64,000 nucleotides of DNA from Caulobacter sp. SLTY (GCF_009905535.1 NZ_JAAALA010000013.1:43226-107225); one strand, 5' to 3'; counted from the first letter of the stretch, positions 32,486 to 41,774 are shown. Notes: generated by a model from the letters alone, not told the origin. A program made the numbers and translations.

Positions 32486-34104
32486 TTGAGGCGCTTCAGA
32501 ACCAGGTCGCGCACTCGGCCGCTGCCCAGGCTCATCGAGATGACGCGGCCGGAGGAATCTCGGCGAAACCGGGCCAGATTGCCATTGAGGTTGAAGGTGT
32601 CGCGGATCATCGGCCCCATGGGAATGGGCGCCAGCGTGCGGTCCTCGAGCCGCAGCCACAGGCGGTTGTCCTCCAGCGTGACGCGATAGGTGACGCCCAG
32701 CTCCGGGCTGAAATAGCGGCCGGCGAAGGGGACGAGGTCGCCGTAGGCCGGCGCCCAGCGCTCGGCCCGGCGATGCAGGTAGCGACCGCCTTCCAGGGTG
32801 CGGATCACAAAGCTGTTCTGATCCTGAAAGGCGATCACGTCGCCGCCGAACCGGGCGCTGTCGGCGGTCAGCGGATACAGCGGCCCGGCCCCGGATACCC
32901 GCAGCCCCGCGCCATCCTGGACCAGCGCAAGCGGCCGTCCCGTCTTCTGGTTGACGTACAGCCCCGCCCGCCCGGCCGGATCACGCAAGGGGGCGACGTC
33001 CGGCTCCGGCGGGGGAGGGGGCAGGAACAGGGCGGCCACCGCACGGCCCAGCGGGATGGTGTTGGCGTCGCTGGCGTTGCACAGCACGACGATCGACAGC
33101 TGCTCGTTCGGATAGCGCGCCAGCCAGGCGCGATAACCGGCGGTAGCGCCGCTGTGGCCGATCTCCAGCACCCCGCTCCAGGCTTGGATCAGCACGCCCC
33201 GCCCATAGGCGATCCGCGTCCCGTCGTTCAGCACGCCGCGCTCGATGAGCGCCTCGCCCAGGTCGCCCAACGCCCCGGCCGCCAGCGCCCGGTTCCAGAC
33301 CTGGAGGTCGGCGACCGTGGTCAGCAGCCCGCCGTTGCCGTAGCCGTCCTCGAACGGCATCAGCTCCTGATAGCCGCCGGCCGTCCGCTGATAGGCGGCG
33401 GCGCGCCCGGGAACGACGCGGTGGAAGTCGTCCCGCCAGCCGGTGTGGTTCATGCCCAGGGGCAGGAAGATCTTCTCACGGCTGTAGTCGGCCAGGGACT
33501 TGCCGCTGGTCCGCCGCACGATCTCGGTCAGCAGGTTGTAGCCGCTGTTGGTGTAGGCGTACTCGGCGCCGGGGACGTAGTTGAGGCCGCGCTGGCGCTG
33601 GATGATCTCCAGGATGTCGGTCTGGGTGTAGGCGCGCGTGGTCCGCGGCCAGCCCATGAAGGCCGCCAGATCGCCCCAGTCGCGCAGGCCGCTGGTGTGG
33701 TTCAGCAGCTGTTCGATGGTGATCGGGACGCCGTAGTCGGGCATCTCCGGCAGGTATTTGCGGATGTCGTCGCTGAGCTTCAGTCGGCCCTCGCGCGCCA
33801 GCAGCAGGATCGCGGCGGCGGTGAACTGCTTGGACACCGACCCGGCCTCGAACACCGTCTGGGCGGTGATCGGCACGTCGTATTCCAAGTGCGCCTGGCC
33901 ATAGCCCCGCTCGACCAGCAGCTCCTCGCCCCGCATCGCCGAGACGGCGCAGCCGGGACGGTCCGTTCCGGCGTGGGCGGCGAAGATGGCGTCGACGCGC
34001 GCCGGGATGTCCGCCGTCGCCCCAACGGCCGGCGTCTGGCCGAAGGCGACCGCCGGTGCGGCCAGCACGGCCGCCGTCACTGCTAGAATACGCGCAATCC
34101 CCAT
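32482..34104 (-). CDS. Secreted serine hydrolase (class C beta-lactamase family)
   Basis: A 540-residue protein with an N-terminal signal peptide (cleavage near VAFGQ). The beta-lactamase/D-aminopeptidase domain (to ~residue 365) has the nucleophile motif SVSK in EAGSVSKQFTAAAI, the YTNSGYNLL motif (YxN) and LLNHTSGL. The C-terminal ~170 residues look like the lipocalin-like domain of D-aminopeptidase-type hydrolases. Such proteins are peptidases or esterases acting in the periplasm; true beta-lactamase activity is unlikely for this long subfamily. It converges with the beta-helix gene. Confidence 0.87.
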   Translation of the reverse strand: MGIARILAVTAAVLAAPAVAFGQTPAVGATADIPARVDAIFAAHAGTDRPGCAVSAMRGEELLVERGYGQAHLEYDVPITAQTVFEAGSVSKQFTAAAILLLAREGRLKLSDDIRKYLPEMPDYGVPITIEQLLNHTSGLRDWGDLAAFMGWPRTTRAYTQTDILEIIQRQRGLNYVPGAEYAYTNSGYNLLTEIVRRTSGKSLADYSREKIFLPLGMNHTGWRDDFHRVVPGRAAAYQRTAGGYQELMPFEDGYGNGGLLTTVADLQVWNRALAAGALGDLGEALIERGVLNDGTRIAYGRGVLIQAWSGVLEIGHSGATAGYRAWLARYPNEQLSIVVLCNASDANTIPLGRAVAALFLPPPPPEPDVAPLRDPAGRAGLYVNQKTGRPLALVQDGAGLRVSGAGPLYPLTADSARFGGDVIAFQDQNSFVIRTLEGGRYLHRRAERWAPAYGDLVPFAGRYFSPELGVTYRVTLEDNRLWLRLEDRTLAPIPMGPMIRDTFNLNGNLARFRRDSSGRVISMSLGSGRVRDLVLKRLN

Positions 34105-34141
34105 GCCGACTTGGTATCGCGCCCCGCGGCGCGGCGCCAGT

Positions 34142-35383
34142 TCACGACGCCCGACGCACGAACGGTTGAAGTTTCCATCGCACCAGCGATCGCCACAGCC
34201 ACTCGAACGGGCCGTAGTAGAAGGCCTGCATCCAGGGCTTGCTCCACAGCAGGATCAAAAGCCAGATTCCGGCGACCACATAGTAGAGCTCATAGCGCTC
34301 CAGCCTTCCGAACAGCCCGAGGCCGAAGCCGCAGAAGACGAACGCGGTGATGATCGAGGTCCCCAGATAGTTGCTGAGCGCCATCCGCCCGGCGGCCGCA
34401 AGCCGGCCGACCAGCCCGCCGAGGGCGCCTGACCGAACGATCAGCAGCAGGGTGCTGGCGTGGGCCAGGGCGACGAAGGGTCGGGGAATGGCGGCGAGAT
34501 AGCTGGTTTGCTGCCGCAGGAAGGGCTCAAACCCCGACTGCGAGACGCGCCAGGCCATCCAGGCCAGCACCGGCACGCCAATGCCATAGCCGACGGCAAT
34601 CATCGCCGCGTACGACCGGCTCTTCCAGCCAAGCGTGAAGAACCCCGACCTATAGAGGGCGATGCCGATGGCCATCTGGGCGATGGCCTCCCACAGGGTC
34701 TCGGTCAGCAGGAAGACGGTCTGCAGCAGGACGGCCATGAAGGCGCGCGCCTTCATCGCGTCCCAAAAGTCTCCGCGGTAGCCGGCGAGCTCGCTCTGGC
34801 CCAGCGAGGCCGGCGGGTTGAGGGTGTAGGATTGCTGTTCCCACATCTTGCGGGCGGCGTCGCTGGCGCCCGGCGCGTCGGCCGCTTCCTTGAGGCGCTC
34901 CAGGTGATGGGTCTCCAGCAGGCCCTTGACCACCAGCAGGGCCAGGATGACCACCCCCAGGCCGATCAGCACCCTGGGCGACCATCGGCGCATCATGAAC
35001 ACGATGGCCCCGGCAATGGCGTAGGTGACCAGGATATCGCCGAAGAACAGCAGATAGGCGTGCAGCATGCCGAACACGAACAGCCAGGCCACCCGCCGAT
35101 AGTGGACGGCCGCCGGACCCGGCCGCTGGCCCTCCGCCCGTTCGGCGATCAGCATCAGGCTGGCCCCGAACAGCATGGTGAACAGGGCCCGCATCTTGCC
35201 GTCGGCCAGCACATAGTTGACCGCCCAGACCCAAAGGTTCGGCCCCTCGTGTCCCCCGTAGTAGGTCGGCGTGATGTAGGCCATCGCCGGCAGCCCCATG
35301 CCGACAATGTTCATCAACAGGATGCCCAGCACGGCAAAGCCACGCACCGCATCGATCGATGTGTGCCGATCGCTCTCAGTCAT
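34142..35383 (-). CDS. DUF418-family membrane protein
   Basis: A 413-residue integral membrane protein of the DUF418/YeiB group. The start SIDAVRGFAVLGILLMNIVGM is diagnostic, as are KMRALFTMLFGASLML and the C-terminal GRMALSNYLGTSII with GPFEWLWR. About nine or ten membrane segments are present. The start is taken at ATG 35381-35383. The function of the family is unsettled; related proteins are suspected acyltransferase-like or transport proteins. It is divergent from the MATE gene by 102 bp. Confidence 0.88.
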   Translation of the reverse strand: MTESDRHTSIDAVRGFAVLGILLMNIVGMGLPAMAYITPTYYGGHEGPNLWVWAVNYVLADGKMRALFTMLFGASLMLIAERAEGQRPGPAAVHYRRVAWLFVFGMLHAYLLFFGDILVTYAIAGAIVFMMRRWSPRVLIGLGVVILALLVVKGLLETHHLERLKEAADAPGASDAARKMWEQQSYTLNPPASLGQSELAGYRGDFWDAMKARAFMAVLLQTVFLLTETLWEAIAQMAIGIALYRSGFFTLGWKSRSYAAMIAVGYGIGVPVLAWMAWRVSQSGFEPFLRQQTSYLAAIPRPFVALAHASTLLLIVRSGALGGLVGRLAAAGRMALSNYLGTSIITAFVFCGFGLGLFGRLERYELYYVVAGIWLLILLWSKPWMQAFYYGPFEWLWRSLVRWKLQPFVRRAS

Positions 35384-35485
35384 CGCGCCCTCCCCGGGAC
35401 GAGGGGAGGGTGGACCCGTTCGCGCCACAGTCAAGCTTGCCCGGCGCGGCGAACCCCGCCAGTCTCCGCCGCCTTCGAGGGACCG

Positions 35486-36838
35486 ATGACGTCAACGGAA
35501 AACGCCGCGCTGGCGCGGATCCGCGCCGACCTCGGCGAGCTGCTGCGGCTCGCCGGACCGGTGGTCATGGCGCGGCTGGGCATCATGGTCATGGGGCTGA
35601 CCGACGCAATCATCGTGGGGCGGCATTCGGCCGAGCAGCTGGCCTTTCACGCCCTTGGATGGGCGCCGACCTCGGTGATCATCACCACGGCGGTGGGGTT
35701 GTTGCTGGGGGTCCAGGTGATGACCGCCCGGCTGGTTGGCGAGGGGCGGCGGGGCGAGACCGGCGCGGTGCTGAGGCGGGGGATTGTCTACGCCTTCTGG
35801 ATCGGGGTGGTATCGACGGCCGCCCTTCTGGCCCTGGGGCCGCTGTTCCTGCATTCGCTGGGGCTGGAGCCGGGCCTGGCCGATGGGGCCACCCAGGCCA
35901 TGCTGGTCTTCGCCCTTTCGCTGACGCCCTACCTGATCTCGGTGGCGGCGACCTTCTATCTGGAGGCCCTGTCGCGGCCGGGGCCGGGGATGTGGACGAT
36001 GTGGGCGGCCAATCTGGTCAACCTCGGCCTCAACCTGCTGTTCGTGCCGGGCGCCTTCGGTCTTCCGGCCATGGGGGCGGTGGGCGGCGCCTGGGCCACC
36101 TTCGGAGCGCGTTTCTTCCTGATGGCCTTCCTGCTGGCCTGGGTCTGGCGGATGGCCGACGCCCGCGAGCTTGGCGTCTTCGACAAGCCCGCTCCCAATC
36201 CGGCCGAGGCGGCCGAGCAACGCCGCGTGGGCTATGGCGGCGGCGCCAGCTACTTCGTCGAGGTCGGCTCATTCGCCGGCATGAACTTGGTCGCGGGCTG
36301 GCTCGGCGCAGCGGTCGTCGCCGGCTATGCGGTGGTGCTGAACGTGGCGGCGGTGATCTTCATGGTCCCGCTCGGCCTGTCGGCGGCCACGGGGGTTCAG
36401 GTCGGACGGGCCTATGGCGCCGGCGACACCGCCGGGATGGCGCGGGCCGGCTGGCTGGGGTTTGGCGTGGCCCTTGCCTTCGGCATCCTGGTCTCGGCCC
36501 TGGTCTGGCCGCTCGCGCCCTGGATCGCCGGCGCCTACACCCAAGAGGCGGCCCTGGTCGCCTTGGCCGCGCCGGCCCTGGTGCTGTCCTGCCTGTTCTT
36601 CACCGCTGACAGCCTGCAGGTGGTGGCCGCCCAGGCCCTGCGAGCGCGGGGCGAGGTGTGGCTGCCGACCATGACCCACATCCTCTCCTACGCGGTGATC
36701 ATGGCGCCCCTGGCCTGGTGGCTGGCCCACCCGATGAAGCTGGGCCTGAACGGCATCATCTGGGCGGTGATCCTCGCCAGCCTGGTGTCGGCTGGATGCC
36801 TGGTCGGGCGGTTCTGGATGCTGGCGCGGCGGCCGTGA
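35486..36838 (+). CDS. MATE-family efflux transporter
   Basis: A 450-residue transporter with about 12 membrane segments. The pattern LAGPVVMARLGIMVMGLTDAIIVGRHS at the N-terminus and the internally repeated second half (VEVGSFAGMNLVAGWLG) are typical of MATE/NorM. Such pumps export cationic compounds using Na+ or H+. ATG 35486 is chosen because it begins the family homology; the open frame extends far upstream without coding character. Substrate is not predictable. Confidence 0.9.
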   Translation: MTSTENAALARIRADLGELLRLAGPVVMARLGIMVMGLTDAIIVGRHSAEQLAFHALGWAPTSVIITTAVGLLLGVQVMTARLVGEGRRGETGAVLRRGIVYAFWIGVVSTAALLALGPLFLHSLGLEPGLADGATQAMLVFALSLTPYLISVAATFYLEALSRPGPGMWTMWAANLVNLGLNLLFVPGAFGLPAMGAVGGAWATFGARFFLMAFLLAWVWRMADARELGVFDKPAPNPAEAAEQRRVGYGGGASYFVEVGSFAGMNLVAGWLGAAVVAGYAVVLNVAAVIFMVPLGLSAATGVQVGRAYGAGDTAGMARAGWLGFGVALAFGILVSALVWPLAPWIAGAYTQEAALVALAAPALVLSCLFFTADSLQVVAAQALRARGEVWLPTMTHILSYAVIMAPLAWWLAHPMKLGLNGIIWAVILASLVSAGCLVGRFWMLARRP

Positions 36839-36851
36839 CGGGACAGGACGC

Positions 36852-37757
36852 CTAAGCCCCCAGGATCCAGCCCTCTTCGCTCTCGATGATCGCGACCTCG
36901 GCCTCGTCCACGCCCTTCGGCGGTCCGAAGGCCTCGCCCAATTTGCCGGCCTCGTCGAGGCGCAGGAAGTGTTCGCACAGGGCGCGGACCTGGGCCCGGT
37001 CGACGATTTCGCCGGTTTCCGGCCGCACGTCGCCGAGCGCCGGGTAGATCTCGACGAACAGCGCGTCCAGCCCCTCGACGTCGTCGCGCTTGAGGGTCTT
37101 CCAGCCGGTCTCGAACGGCCAGACCTTGGCCTTGCCGGCCATCTCGACGTGCAGGGCTCGCACCGCCGGGATGCCGACGATGGCCTGGCTGCCGACGGTG
37201 CCGTTGCCGAAGATCTGCCAGACGCTCTTGGCGCCGGCCTTGCCCTTGCCGGCCGTTGCGGCCTCGGCGGCGCGCAGCACCGGGGGCAGGTCGGGGCCAT
37301 GCTCGGGCTTGGTCGGCGACAGCCAGGTCTGGGCGTCCTTCGCCGGGCAACCCCAGAACGGCCGGGCAGCGTCGGTCATCAGACGGTTGGCCTTGTTGGC
37401 CACGGCGAAGCGGTTGTTCACGTTGGTGGGCTTGTCGACCACGTTGTCGGCCAGGAACTTCCACATGCCCGACCAGTCGGCATCCTTCAGGCCCAGCTTG
37501 GCCGCCGTACCGCGCGGATAGCCGAGCGGGAAGTCGAACCCGACCAGCACGCGTTCGCCGCGCCGGCGCAGATCGGCCAGCACCTCGCGCAGGGTCGCCA
37601 TGGCGGCCGCGCGGGTGGCGGGATTATGCGCCTCGAAGGTCGGGCGAAAGCGGGCGTCCTTCTTGTTGACGCCGATCCAGATTGAGTCCTTGCCCGTCTT
37701 CGGGGTGGAAGACGCGCTCCAATCAACCATCACATAGGCGTCGAACAACCGCGACAC
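36852..37757 (-). CDS. Conserved protein of unknown function, possible RNase H-like fold
   Basis: A 301-residue cytosolic protein. The start MSRLFDAYVMVDWSASSTPKTG and the block VLVGFDFPLGYPRGTAAKLG suggest a ribonuclease H-like fold of DUF429 type: a first Asp in VDWSA and a second in GFDFPLGYP. FVEIYPALGD occurs later in the chain. I believe relatives are sometimes labelled cobalamin biosynthesis protein CbiG, but no cobalamin gene lies nearby and I do not support that name. It converges with the MATE gene (13 bp between stops). Confidence 0.65.
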   Translation of the reverse strand: MSRLFDAYVMVDWSASSTPKTGKDSIWIGVNKKDARFRPTFEAHNPATRAAAMATLREVLADLRRRGERVLVGFDFPLGYPRGTAAKLGLKDADWSGMWKFLADNVVDKPTNVNNRFAVANKANRLMTDAARPFWGCPAKDAQTWLSPTKPEHGPDLPPVLRAAEAATAGKGKAGAKSVWQIFGNGTVGSQAIVGIPAVRALHVEMAGKAKVWPFETGWKTLKRDDVEGLDALFVEIYPALGDVRPETGEIVDRAQVRALCEHFLRLDEAGKLGEAFGPPKGVDEAEVAIIESEEGWILGA

Positions 37758-37894
37758 GAGGCACTCTCCAAATCAACGAACCGCGGGCTTTTAGGCCATG
37801 GCGGCGCGGCGCGAAAGCCGCGATGGCCGTGGGCGGGGTTGTTCTGTCATAACCGCATGCTAGTCCCCGCTCCGTACAAGGAGAGATCGCCCCG

Positions 37895-38221
37895 ATGAGG
37901 TTCGCTGCCGTTCTCGCCGTCTGCCTGCTGGCGACCGCCTGTGGGCCAGGGCCTGACAAGATCAATAAGGTCGAGACCGCGCCGCCGCTGTCGGGTCCGA
38001 CCTACGCGGCCGTCGGTTCCATCTCCGCGGTCACGCTCGACACGGTGACCATCGACCATGAGGCTGTGCCCGAGGCGGGCATCCCCGCCGGCCGCACCAC
38101 CTTCAAGGCCTTCGCCGATGTGATGGCCACGGCCCCCGAGGCGCCGGGCTCGCGCGTGGCGGTCAGCTTCCGCAAGCAGGGCAACGACTGGGCCCTGACC
38201 GAACTGGCCGCGAGGCCCTAG
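37895..38221 (+). CDS. CusF-like small lipoprotein
   Basis: A 108-residue lipoprotein with lipobox ATAC (Cys16). The mature part resembles the small beta-barrel of CusF-type copper-binding proteins: GSISAVTLDTVTIDHEAVPEAG, then a strand pair ending RVAVSFRKQGNDWALTEL. CusF binds Cu(I) through a His, a Trp and two Met; here only the His of DHEAV is obvious and no Met pair is present. Metal binding is therefore doubtful. A strong ribosome site AAGGAG precedes the ATG. No efflux genes are adjacent. Confidence 0.65.
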   Translation: MRFAAVLAVCLLATACGPGPDKINKVETAPPLSGPTYAAVGSISAVTLDTVTIDHEAVPEAGIPAGRTTFKAFADVMATAPEAPGSRVAVSFRKQGNDWALTELAARP

Positions 38222-38328
38222 AGGTATTTTTGCCACAGGGGTGGCTGGTACCCCCCTTTGTGGGCGCCTGAGTTGAGGCGGCTGCTGATAGCGTCGGTCC
38301 GTCAACACCGTTCCAGGACCGCATCATC

Positions 38329-38712
38329 ATGAAGAAGATTCTCGCCACCCTGGCCGCCGGCGCCATGCTCGCCGTGATCGCCAGCGCCCCGGCCTCGGCC
38401 GCGGGCTTCAAGATCAAGACCGGCACCAGCGCCAAGGACGCCGGCCGTTGCGCCGCCGCCACCGTACTGTTCGCCAAGCTCGCCGAGTCCCTGCCGAAGG
38501 AAGAACAGACCAGCGATTTCGCCGATCTGGCCATCGTCTGGATCAACTACATCACCTCGGCTGATACCGCCTTCGGCGAGGAGGCGGCCAAGGAAATGGG
38601 CGCCACCGCGACCCGATACGATACGGTGAGCGAGGGCGGCAAGAACACGGACGCCATTATCAAGGCTGTGGCCGACGACATCGGCACCTGCATGGTGTTC
38701 CTGACCGCTTAG
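38329..38712 (+). CDS. Small secreted protein of unknown function
   Basis: A 127-residue protein with a clear signal peptide (MKKILATLAAGAMLAVIASAPASA, cleavage before AGFKIK). The mature ~103 residues are mostly helical and hold two cysteines (GRCAAA and GTCMVF) that probably form a disulfide in the periplasm. I do not recognise the family. It ends one base before a strong hairpin terminator that separates it from the convergent oxidoreductase. Confidence 0.75.
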   Translation: MKKILATLAAGAMLAVIASAPASAAGFKIKTGTSAKDAGRCAAATVLFAKLAESLPKEEQTSDFADLAIVWINYITSADTAFGEEAAKEMGATATRYDTVSEGGKNTDAIIKAVADDIGTCMVFLTA

Positions 38713-38753
38713 ACCAGGAAGGCCGGGCGAGCAGCGCCCGCCCGGCCGCTGGT
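38713..38753. terminator. Bidirectional hairpin between convergent genes
   Basis: GGCCGGGCG (38721-38729) pairs perfectly with CGCCCGGCC (38739-38747), and the outer ACCAG (38713-38717) pairs with CTGGT (38749-38753). It lies exactly between two convergent stop codons. There is no T-run, as is common in GC-rich alphaproteobacteria, so termination is inferred from position and stem strength. Confidence 0.65.
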
Positions 38754-39754
38754 TAGCTCAGTTTGACCAGCATCTTGCCCATGTTCTCGCCCTTGAAGAG
38801 CTTGATGAAGGCTCCGGGGGCGCTCTCCACGCCTTCGTCGACGGTTTCCTTCCACTTGAGCTTTCCGGACCCGATCCAGTCGGACATGTCCTTCAGGAAG
38901 GCCGGCAGCATGTCGTAGTGGTTCGAGACGATGAAGCCTTCCAGCTTCAGGCTCTTGCCGACCGCCATGATGATGTTCGACGGGCCCTTGGGCTCGCCCG
39001 TCTCGTTGTACTGGCTGATCATGCCGCAGAGAGCGAAGCGGGCGAACGGGCGGGCTGAGTCGATCGCGGCCTCTAGATGTTCGCCGCCGACATTCTCGAA
39101 ATAGACGTCGATGCCCTTGGGCGCGGCCTCACGCAGGGCGGCCTTCAGGTCGGGCGTCGCCTTGTAGTCGATCACATGGTCGACCCCGATCTCCTTCAGG
39201 AAGGCGACCTTCTCCGCGCCGCCGGCCGAGCCGATCACGGTGTGGCCCTTGATCTTGGCGATCTGGCAGACGACCGAGCCCACGGCTCCGGCGGCGGCGG
39301 AGACGAACACCACATCCCCCTCCTTCAGCGCGGCGACGCGCAGCAGGCCGGCGTAGGCGGTCATGCCGGGCATGCCGGCGACGCCGAGGAAGGCCTGGAT
39401 CGGCAGGCCATGGGTGTCGAGCTTCTGGATCGTGGAGGCGGGCGCGTTGAACGCCTCGCGCCAGCCGAACATCGATTGGACGGTGTCGCCGACCTGGAAG
39501 CCCGGGTCGTTGGAGGTGATCACCTCGCCGACGGCGCCGCCCTGCAGCGCCTCGCCGATCTGGAACGGCGGCACGTAGGAGGGCCGGTCGTACATCCGGC
39601 CCCGCATGTAGGGATCGACCGACATGTAGTGGTTGCGAACCTGCACCTCGCCCGGGCCGGGCGGCGGCAGATCGACCGAGGCGACCTCGAAATTGTCGGC
39701 GACGGGCACGCCCTCTGGACGGCTCTTGAGCCGGACTTCACGGAATGTGGTCAT
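38753..39754 (-). CDS. NADP-dependent medium-chain oxidoreductase (PTGR/CurA-like)
   Basis: A 333-residue zinc-independent MDR-family enzyme. The start TTFREVRLKSRPEGVPV, MSVDPYMRGRM, the nucleotide-binding block VFVSAAAGAVGSVVCQIAKIKG and YFENVGGEHLEAA are typical of the leukotriene B4 12-hydroxydehydrogenase/YncB group. These enzymes reduce alpha,beta-unsaturated ketones and aldehydes with NADPH. The start at ATG 39752-39754 has a good ribosome site (GGGAGGAAA). The gene is divergent from the Gfo/Idh/MocA gene. Confidence 0.9.
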   Translation of the reverse strand: MTTFREVRLKSRPEGVPVADNFEVASVDLPPPGPGEVQVRNHYMSVDPYMRGRMYDRPSYVPPFQIGEALQGGAVGEVITSNDPGFQVGDTVQSMFGWREAFNAPASTIQKLDTHGLPIQAFLGVAGMPGMTAYAGLLRVAALKEGDVVFVSAAAGAVGSVVCQIAKIKGHTVIGSAGGAEKVAFLKEIGVDHVIDYKATPDLKAALREAAPKGIDVYFENVGGEHLEAAIDSARPFARFALCGMISQYNETGEPKGPSNIIMAVGKSLKLEGFIVSNHYDMLPAFLKDMSDWIGSGKLKWKETVDEGVESAPGAFIKLFKGENMGKMLVKLS

Positions 39755-39849
39755 GATTTCCTCCCGCCCTTGCGGCGTGTGAATTTCAAACAACTGTTAG
39801 ACCTCTGGGGCGGTTCGCGAAAGCGGCGAACTGCGCTAAAGCGGCGGCC

Positions 39850-40749
39850 ATGACGAAAGTTCTCAGAGCCGGCGTGGTCGGATCAGGCGTTTTCGGCGGC
39901 TATCACGCGCGAAAATATGCCGAGATGGAAGGGATCGAGCTGGTCGGGATCTTCGATCTGCACCCCGAGCGCTGCTTCGACATGGCCAATCAGTATGGCG
40001 CCGAAGCCTACGGCGAACTGGCCGACCTGCTGGCCGTGACCGACATCATCACCGTGGCGACGCCCGCCACCACCCACGCGGGAGCGGCGCTGCAGGCGCT
40101 GGCCGCCGGCAAGTCGGTCTATGTCGAAAAGCCCCTGGCCACGACGCTGGAGGACGCCGACAGGCTGATCACGGCCGCCGCCAAGGCCGGGCTGGTGCTG
40201 GCCTGCGGCCATCAGGAGCGGGTGGTCAGCCAGGCCATGGGCCTGCTCGATATTCCGGAAAAGCCCCTCCGCCTTGAGGCGGTGCGCAAGGGGACGCCCT
40301 CGCCGCGCAGCAAGGACGTCTCGGTGGTGCTGGACCTGATGATCCACGACATCGACCTGGCCCTGTCGCTAACCGACGCCGAGCCCTTCACCGTGGAGGG
40401 GGAGGGGAACGCCGACGAGATCACCGCCGAGGCCAGCTTCACCGACGGCTTCACCGCTGTATTCACCGCCTCGCGGATCGCGGGGGCCCGCGAACGGACC
40501 ATGCGGATCGTCTACCCCTCCGGCGTGCTGGAGATCGACTTCGTCACCCGCGCCTTCAGCAACAATACCGGCTTTGCCCTGAACGAGGCCTTCACTGACA
40601 CTCCCGCCGGCCGCGACCCCCTGGGGACCAGCGTGCAGGGGTTCGTCAACGCGGTGCTCGGCAAGTCGCCCCGGCCGGTGGTGACCGGCGAGGAAGCGGC
40701 GCGGGCGCTGGACCTGGGGTTGGCGGTGGAGCAGGCGGCGGGGTTCTGA
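39850..40749 (+). CDS. Gfo/Idh/MocA-family oxidoreductase
   Basis: A 299-residue NAD(P)-dependent dehydrogenase. The Rossmann motif GVVGSGVFGGYHARKYAEM is at the N-terminus, EKPLATT at ~residue 95 is the conserved nicotinamide-site motif, and DLMIHDIDLALSL supplies the catalytic His/Asp region. Family members oxidise or epimerise sugars and related polyols. Substrate cannot be assigned, as no sugar cluster is adjacent. It stands alone between a divergent oxidoreductase and a peroxidase. Confidence 0.88.
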   Translation: MTKVLRAGVVGSGVFGGYHARKYAEMEGIELVGIFDLHPERCFDMANQYGAEAYGELADLLAVTDIITVATPATTHAGAALQALAAGKSVYVEKPLATTLEDADRLITAAAKAGLVLACGHQERVVSQAMGLLDIPEKPLRLEAVRKGTPSPRSKDVSVVLDLMIHDIDLALSLTDAEPFTVEGEGNADEITAEASFTDGFTAVFTASRIAGARERTMRIVYPSGVLEIDFVTRAFSNNTGFALNEAFTDTPAGRDPLGTSVQGFVNAVLGKSPRPVVTGEEAARALDLGLAVEQAAGF

Positions 40750-40824
40750 GCCGTCTAACGCCACGTCGCGGTTGAACCCTCAGGAAACCGCGTCATGGTC
40801 TCTGCAACAGCCGGAGCACGCACC

Positions 40825-41301
40825 ATGACCAACGCCTGGGACTTCGAGTTCACCGCCATCGACGGCCAGCCGCTGCCGCTGACCACCTTCAAGGATCACC
40901 CTGTGCTGGTAGTCAACGTGGCCAGCAAGTGCGGCCTGACCCCGCAATACGACGGGCTGGAGAAGCTCTATGCGGAATACCGCGACCGGGGGCTGGTGGT
41001 GCTGGGCGTGCCCTGCAACCAGTTCATGGGGCAGGAGCCGGGCAGCGAGGCGGAAATCCAGGAATTCTGCCGCACCAACTTCGGCGTCGAGTTCCCGATG
41101 ACCGCCAAGGTGGACGTCAAGGGCGACACCGCCCACCCCTTCTACAAATGGGCGGTGGAGCAGGTGGGCGAGCCGGCCGAGCCGGTGTGGAACTTCCACA
41201 AGCTGCTGGTCGGCAAGGACGGGACCCTGATCAACGTCTTCGGCCCCCGCACCGACCCGCTCGATCCGGAGATCAAAGCGGCGGTGGAAGAGGCGCTTTA
41301 A
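40825..41301 (+). CDS. Glutathione peroxidase family protein (Cys type)
   Basis: A 158-residue peroxidase. The active-site Cys is in NVASKCGLTPQYDGLEKLYAEY, the Gln-containing motif is VPCNQFMGQEPG, and the Trp motif is PVWNFHKLLVGKDG. Cys replaces selenocysteine, as in most bacterial members, which usually take electrons from thioredoxin rather than glutathione. It reduces hydrogen and lipid peroxides. ATG 40825 starts the homology; the frame opens 10 codons earlier. Confidence 0.92.
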   Translation: MTNAWDFEFTAIDGQPLPLTTFKDHPVLVVNVASKCGLTPQYDGLEKLYAEYRDRGLVVLGVPCNQFMGQEPGSEAEIQEFCRTNFGVEFPMTAKVDVKGDTAHPFYKWAVEQVGEPAEPVWNFHKLLVGKDGTLINVFGPRTDPLDPEIKAAVEEAL

Positions 41302-41359
41302 GCGTCTTTCCCTTTCGCTCGCCCGCGCAAAGTGGCAAACACCGCCGTTCCGAAGATGA

Positions 41360-41436
41360 CGGGGTGTAGCGCAGCTTGGTAGCGCATCTGCTTTGGGAGC
41401 AGAGGGTCGCAGGTTCAAATCCTGCCGCCCCGACCA
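41360..41436 (+). tRNA. tRNA-Pro (anticodon TGG)
   Basis: Acceptor CGGGGTG pairs with CGCCCCG. The D arm is AGCGCAGCTTGGTAGCGC, anticodon stem TCTGC/GCAGA encloses TTTGGGA (anticodon TGG), and the T arm has GTTCAAATC. Discriminator A and an encoded CCA (41434-41436) complete it. Confidence 0.96.
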
Positions 41437-41468
41437 TCATCGGGCTTGAGACGTTGAAAGAGGCCGCC

Positions 41469-41774
41469 ATGCTCGCCCGCATCTTCCGCCCCGCCAAGAC
41501 CGCCATGCAGTCCGGCAAGGCCAAGACCCGCGACTGGATCCTGGAATTCGAGCCGGCCGCCGCAAAGCGCAACGACCCGCTGACCGGCTGGACCCAGAGC
41601 GTCGACATGAACGGCCAGGTCCGGCTCAGCTTCGAGACCCGCGACGAGGCCGTCGCCTACGCCCAGAAGCACGGCATCGCCTTCCAGGTTATCGAGCCCA
41701 AAGAGCCGAAGAAGATCATCAAGGCCTACGCCGACAACTTCGCGACCAACAGACGCCAGCCCTGGACGCACTAG
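41469..41774 (+). CDS. NDUFS4-like complex I accessory subunit
   Basis: A 101-residue protein of the ETC complex I subunit conserved region (PF04800), the alphaproteobacterial counterpart of mitochondrial NDUFS4. Typical blocks are ARIFRPAKTAMQSGKAKTRDWILEFEP, DPLTGWTQSVDM, and VRLSFETRDEAVAYAQKHGI with the ending YADNFATNRRQPWTH. It stabilises NADH dehydrogenase on the matrix/cytoplasmic side. The gene sits between tRNA-Pro and tRNA-Arg on the same strand. Confidence 0.93.
   Translation: MLARIFRPAKTAMQSGKAKTRDWILEFEPAAAKRNDPLTGWTQSVDMNGQVRLSFETRDEAVAYAQKHGIAFQVIEPKEPKKIIKAYADNFATNRRQPWTH

Noticed and set aside
32395..34086. Plus-strand open frame opposite the serine hydrolase gene
   Set aside because: The hydrolase has a signal peptide and SVSK motif in the opposite strand; the shadow frame has neither start context nor domain.
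37794..37828. Hairpin GGCCAT/ATGGCC with inner GCGGC/GCCGC considered as a terminator
   Set aside because: It lies between divergent gene starts, where a terminator is not expected; stems of this kind are common by chance in such GC-rich DNA.
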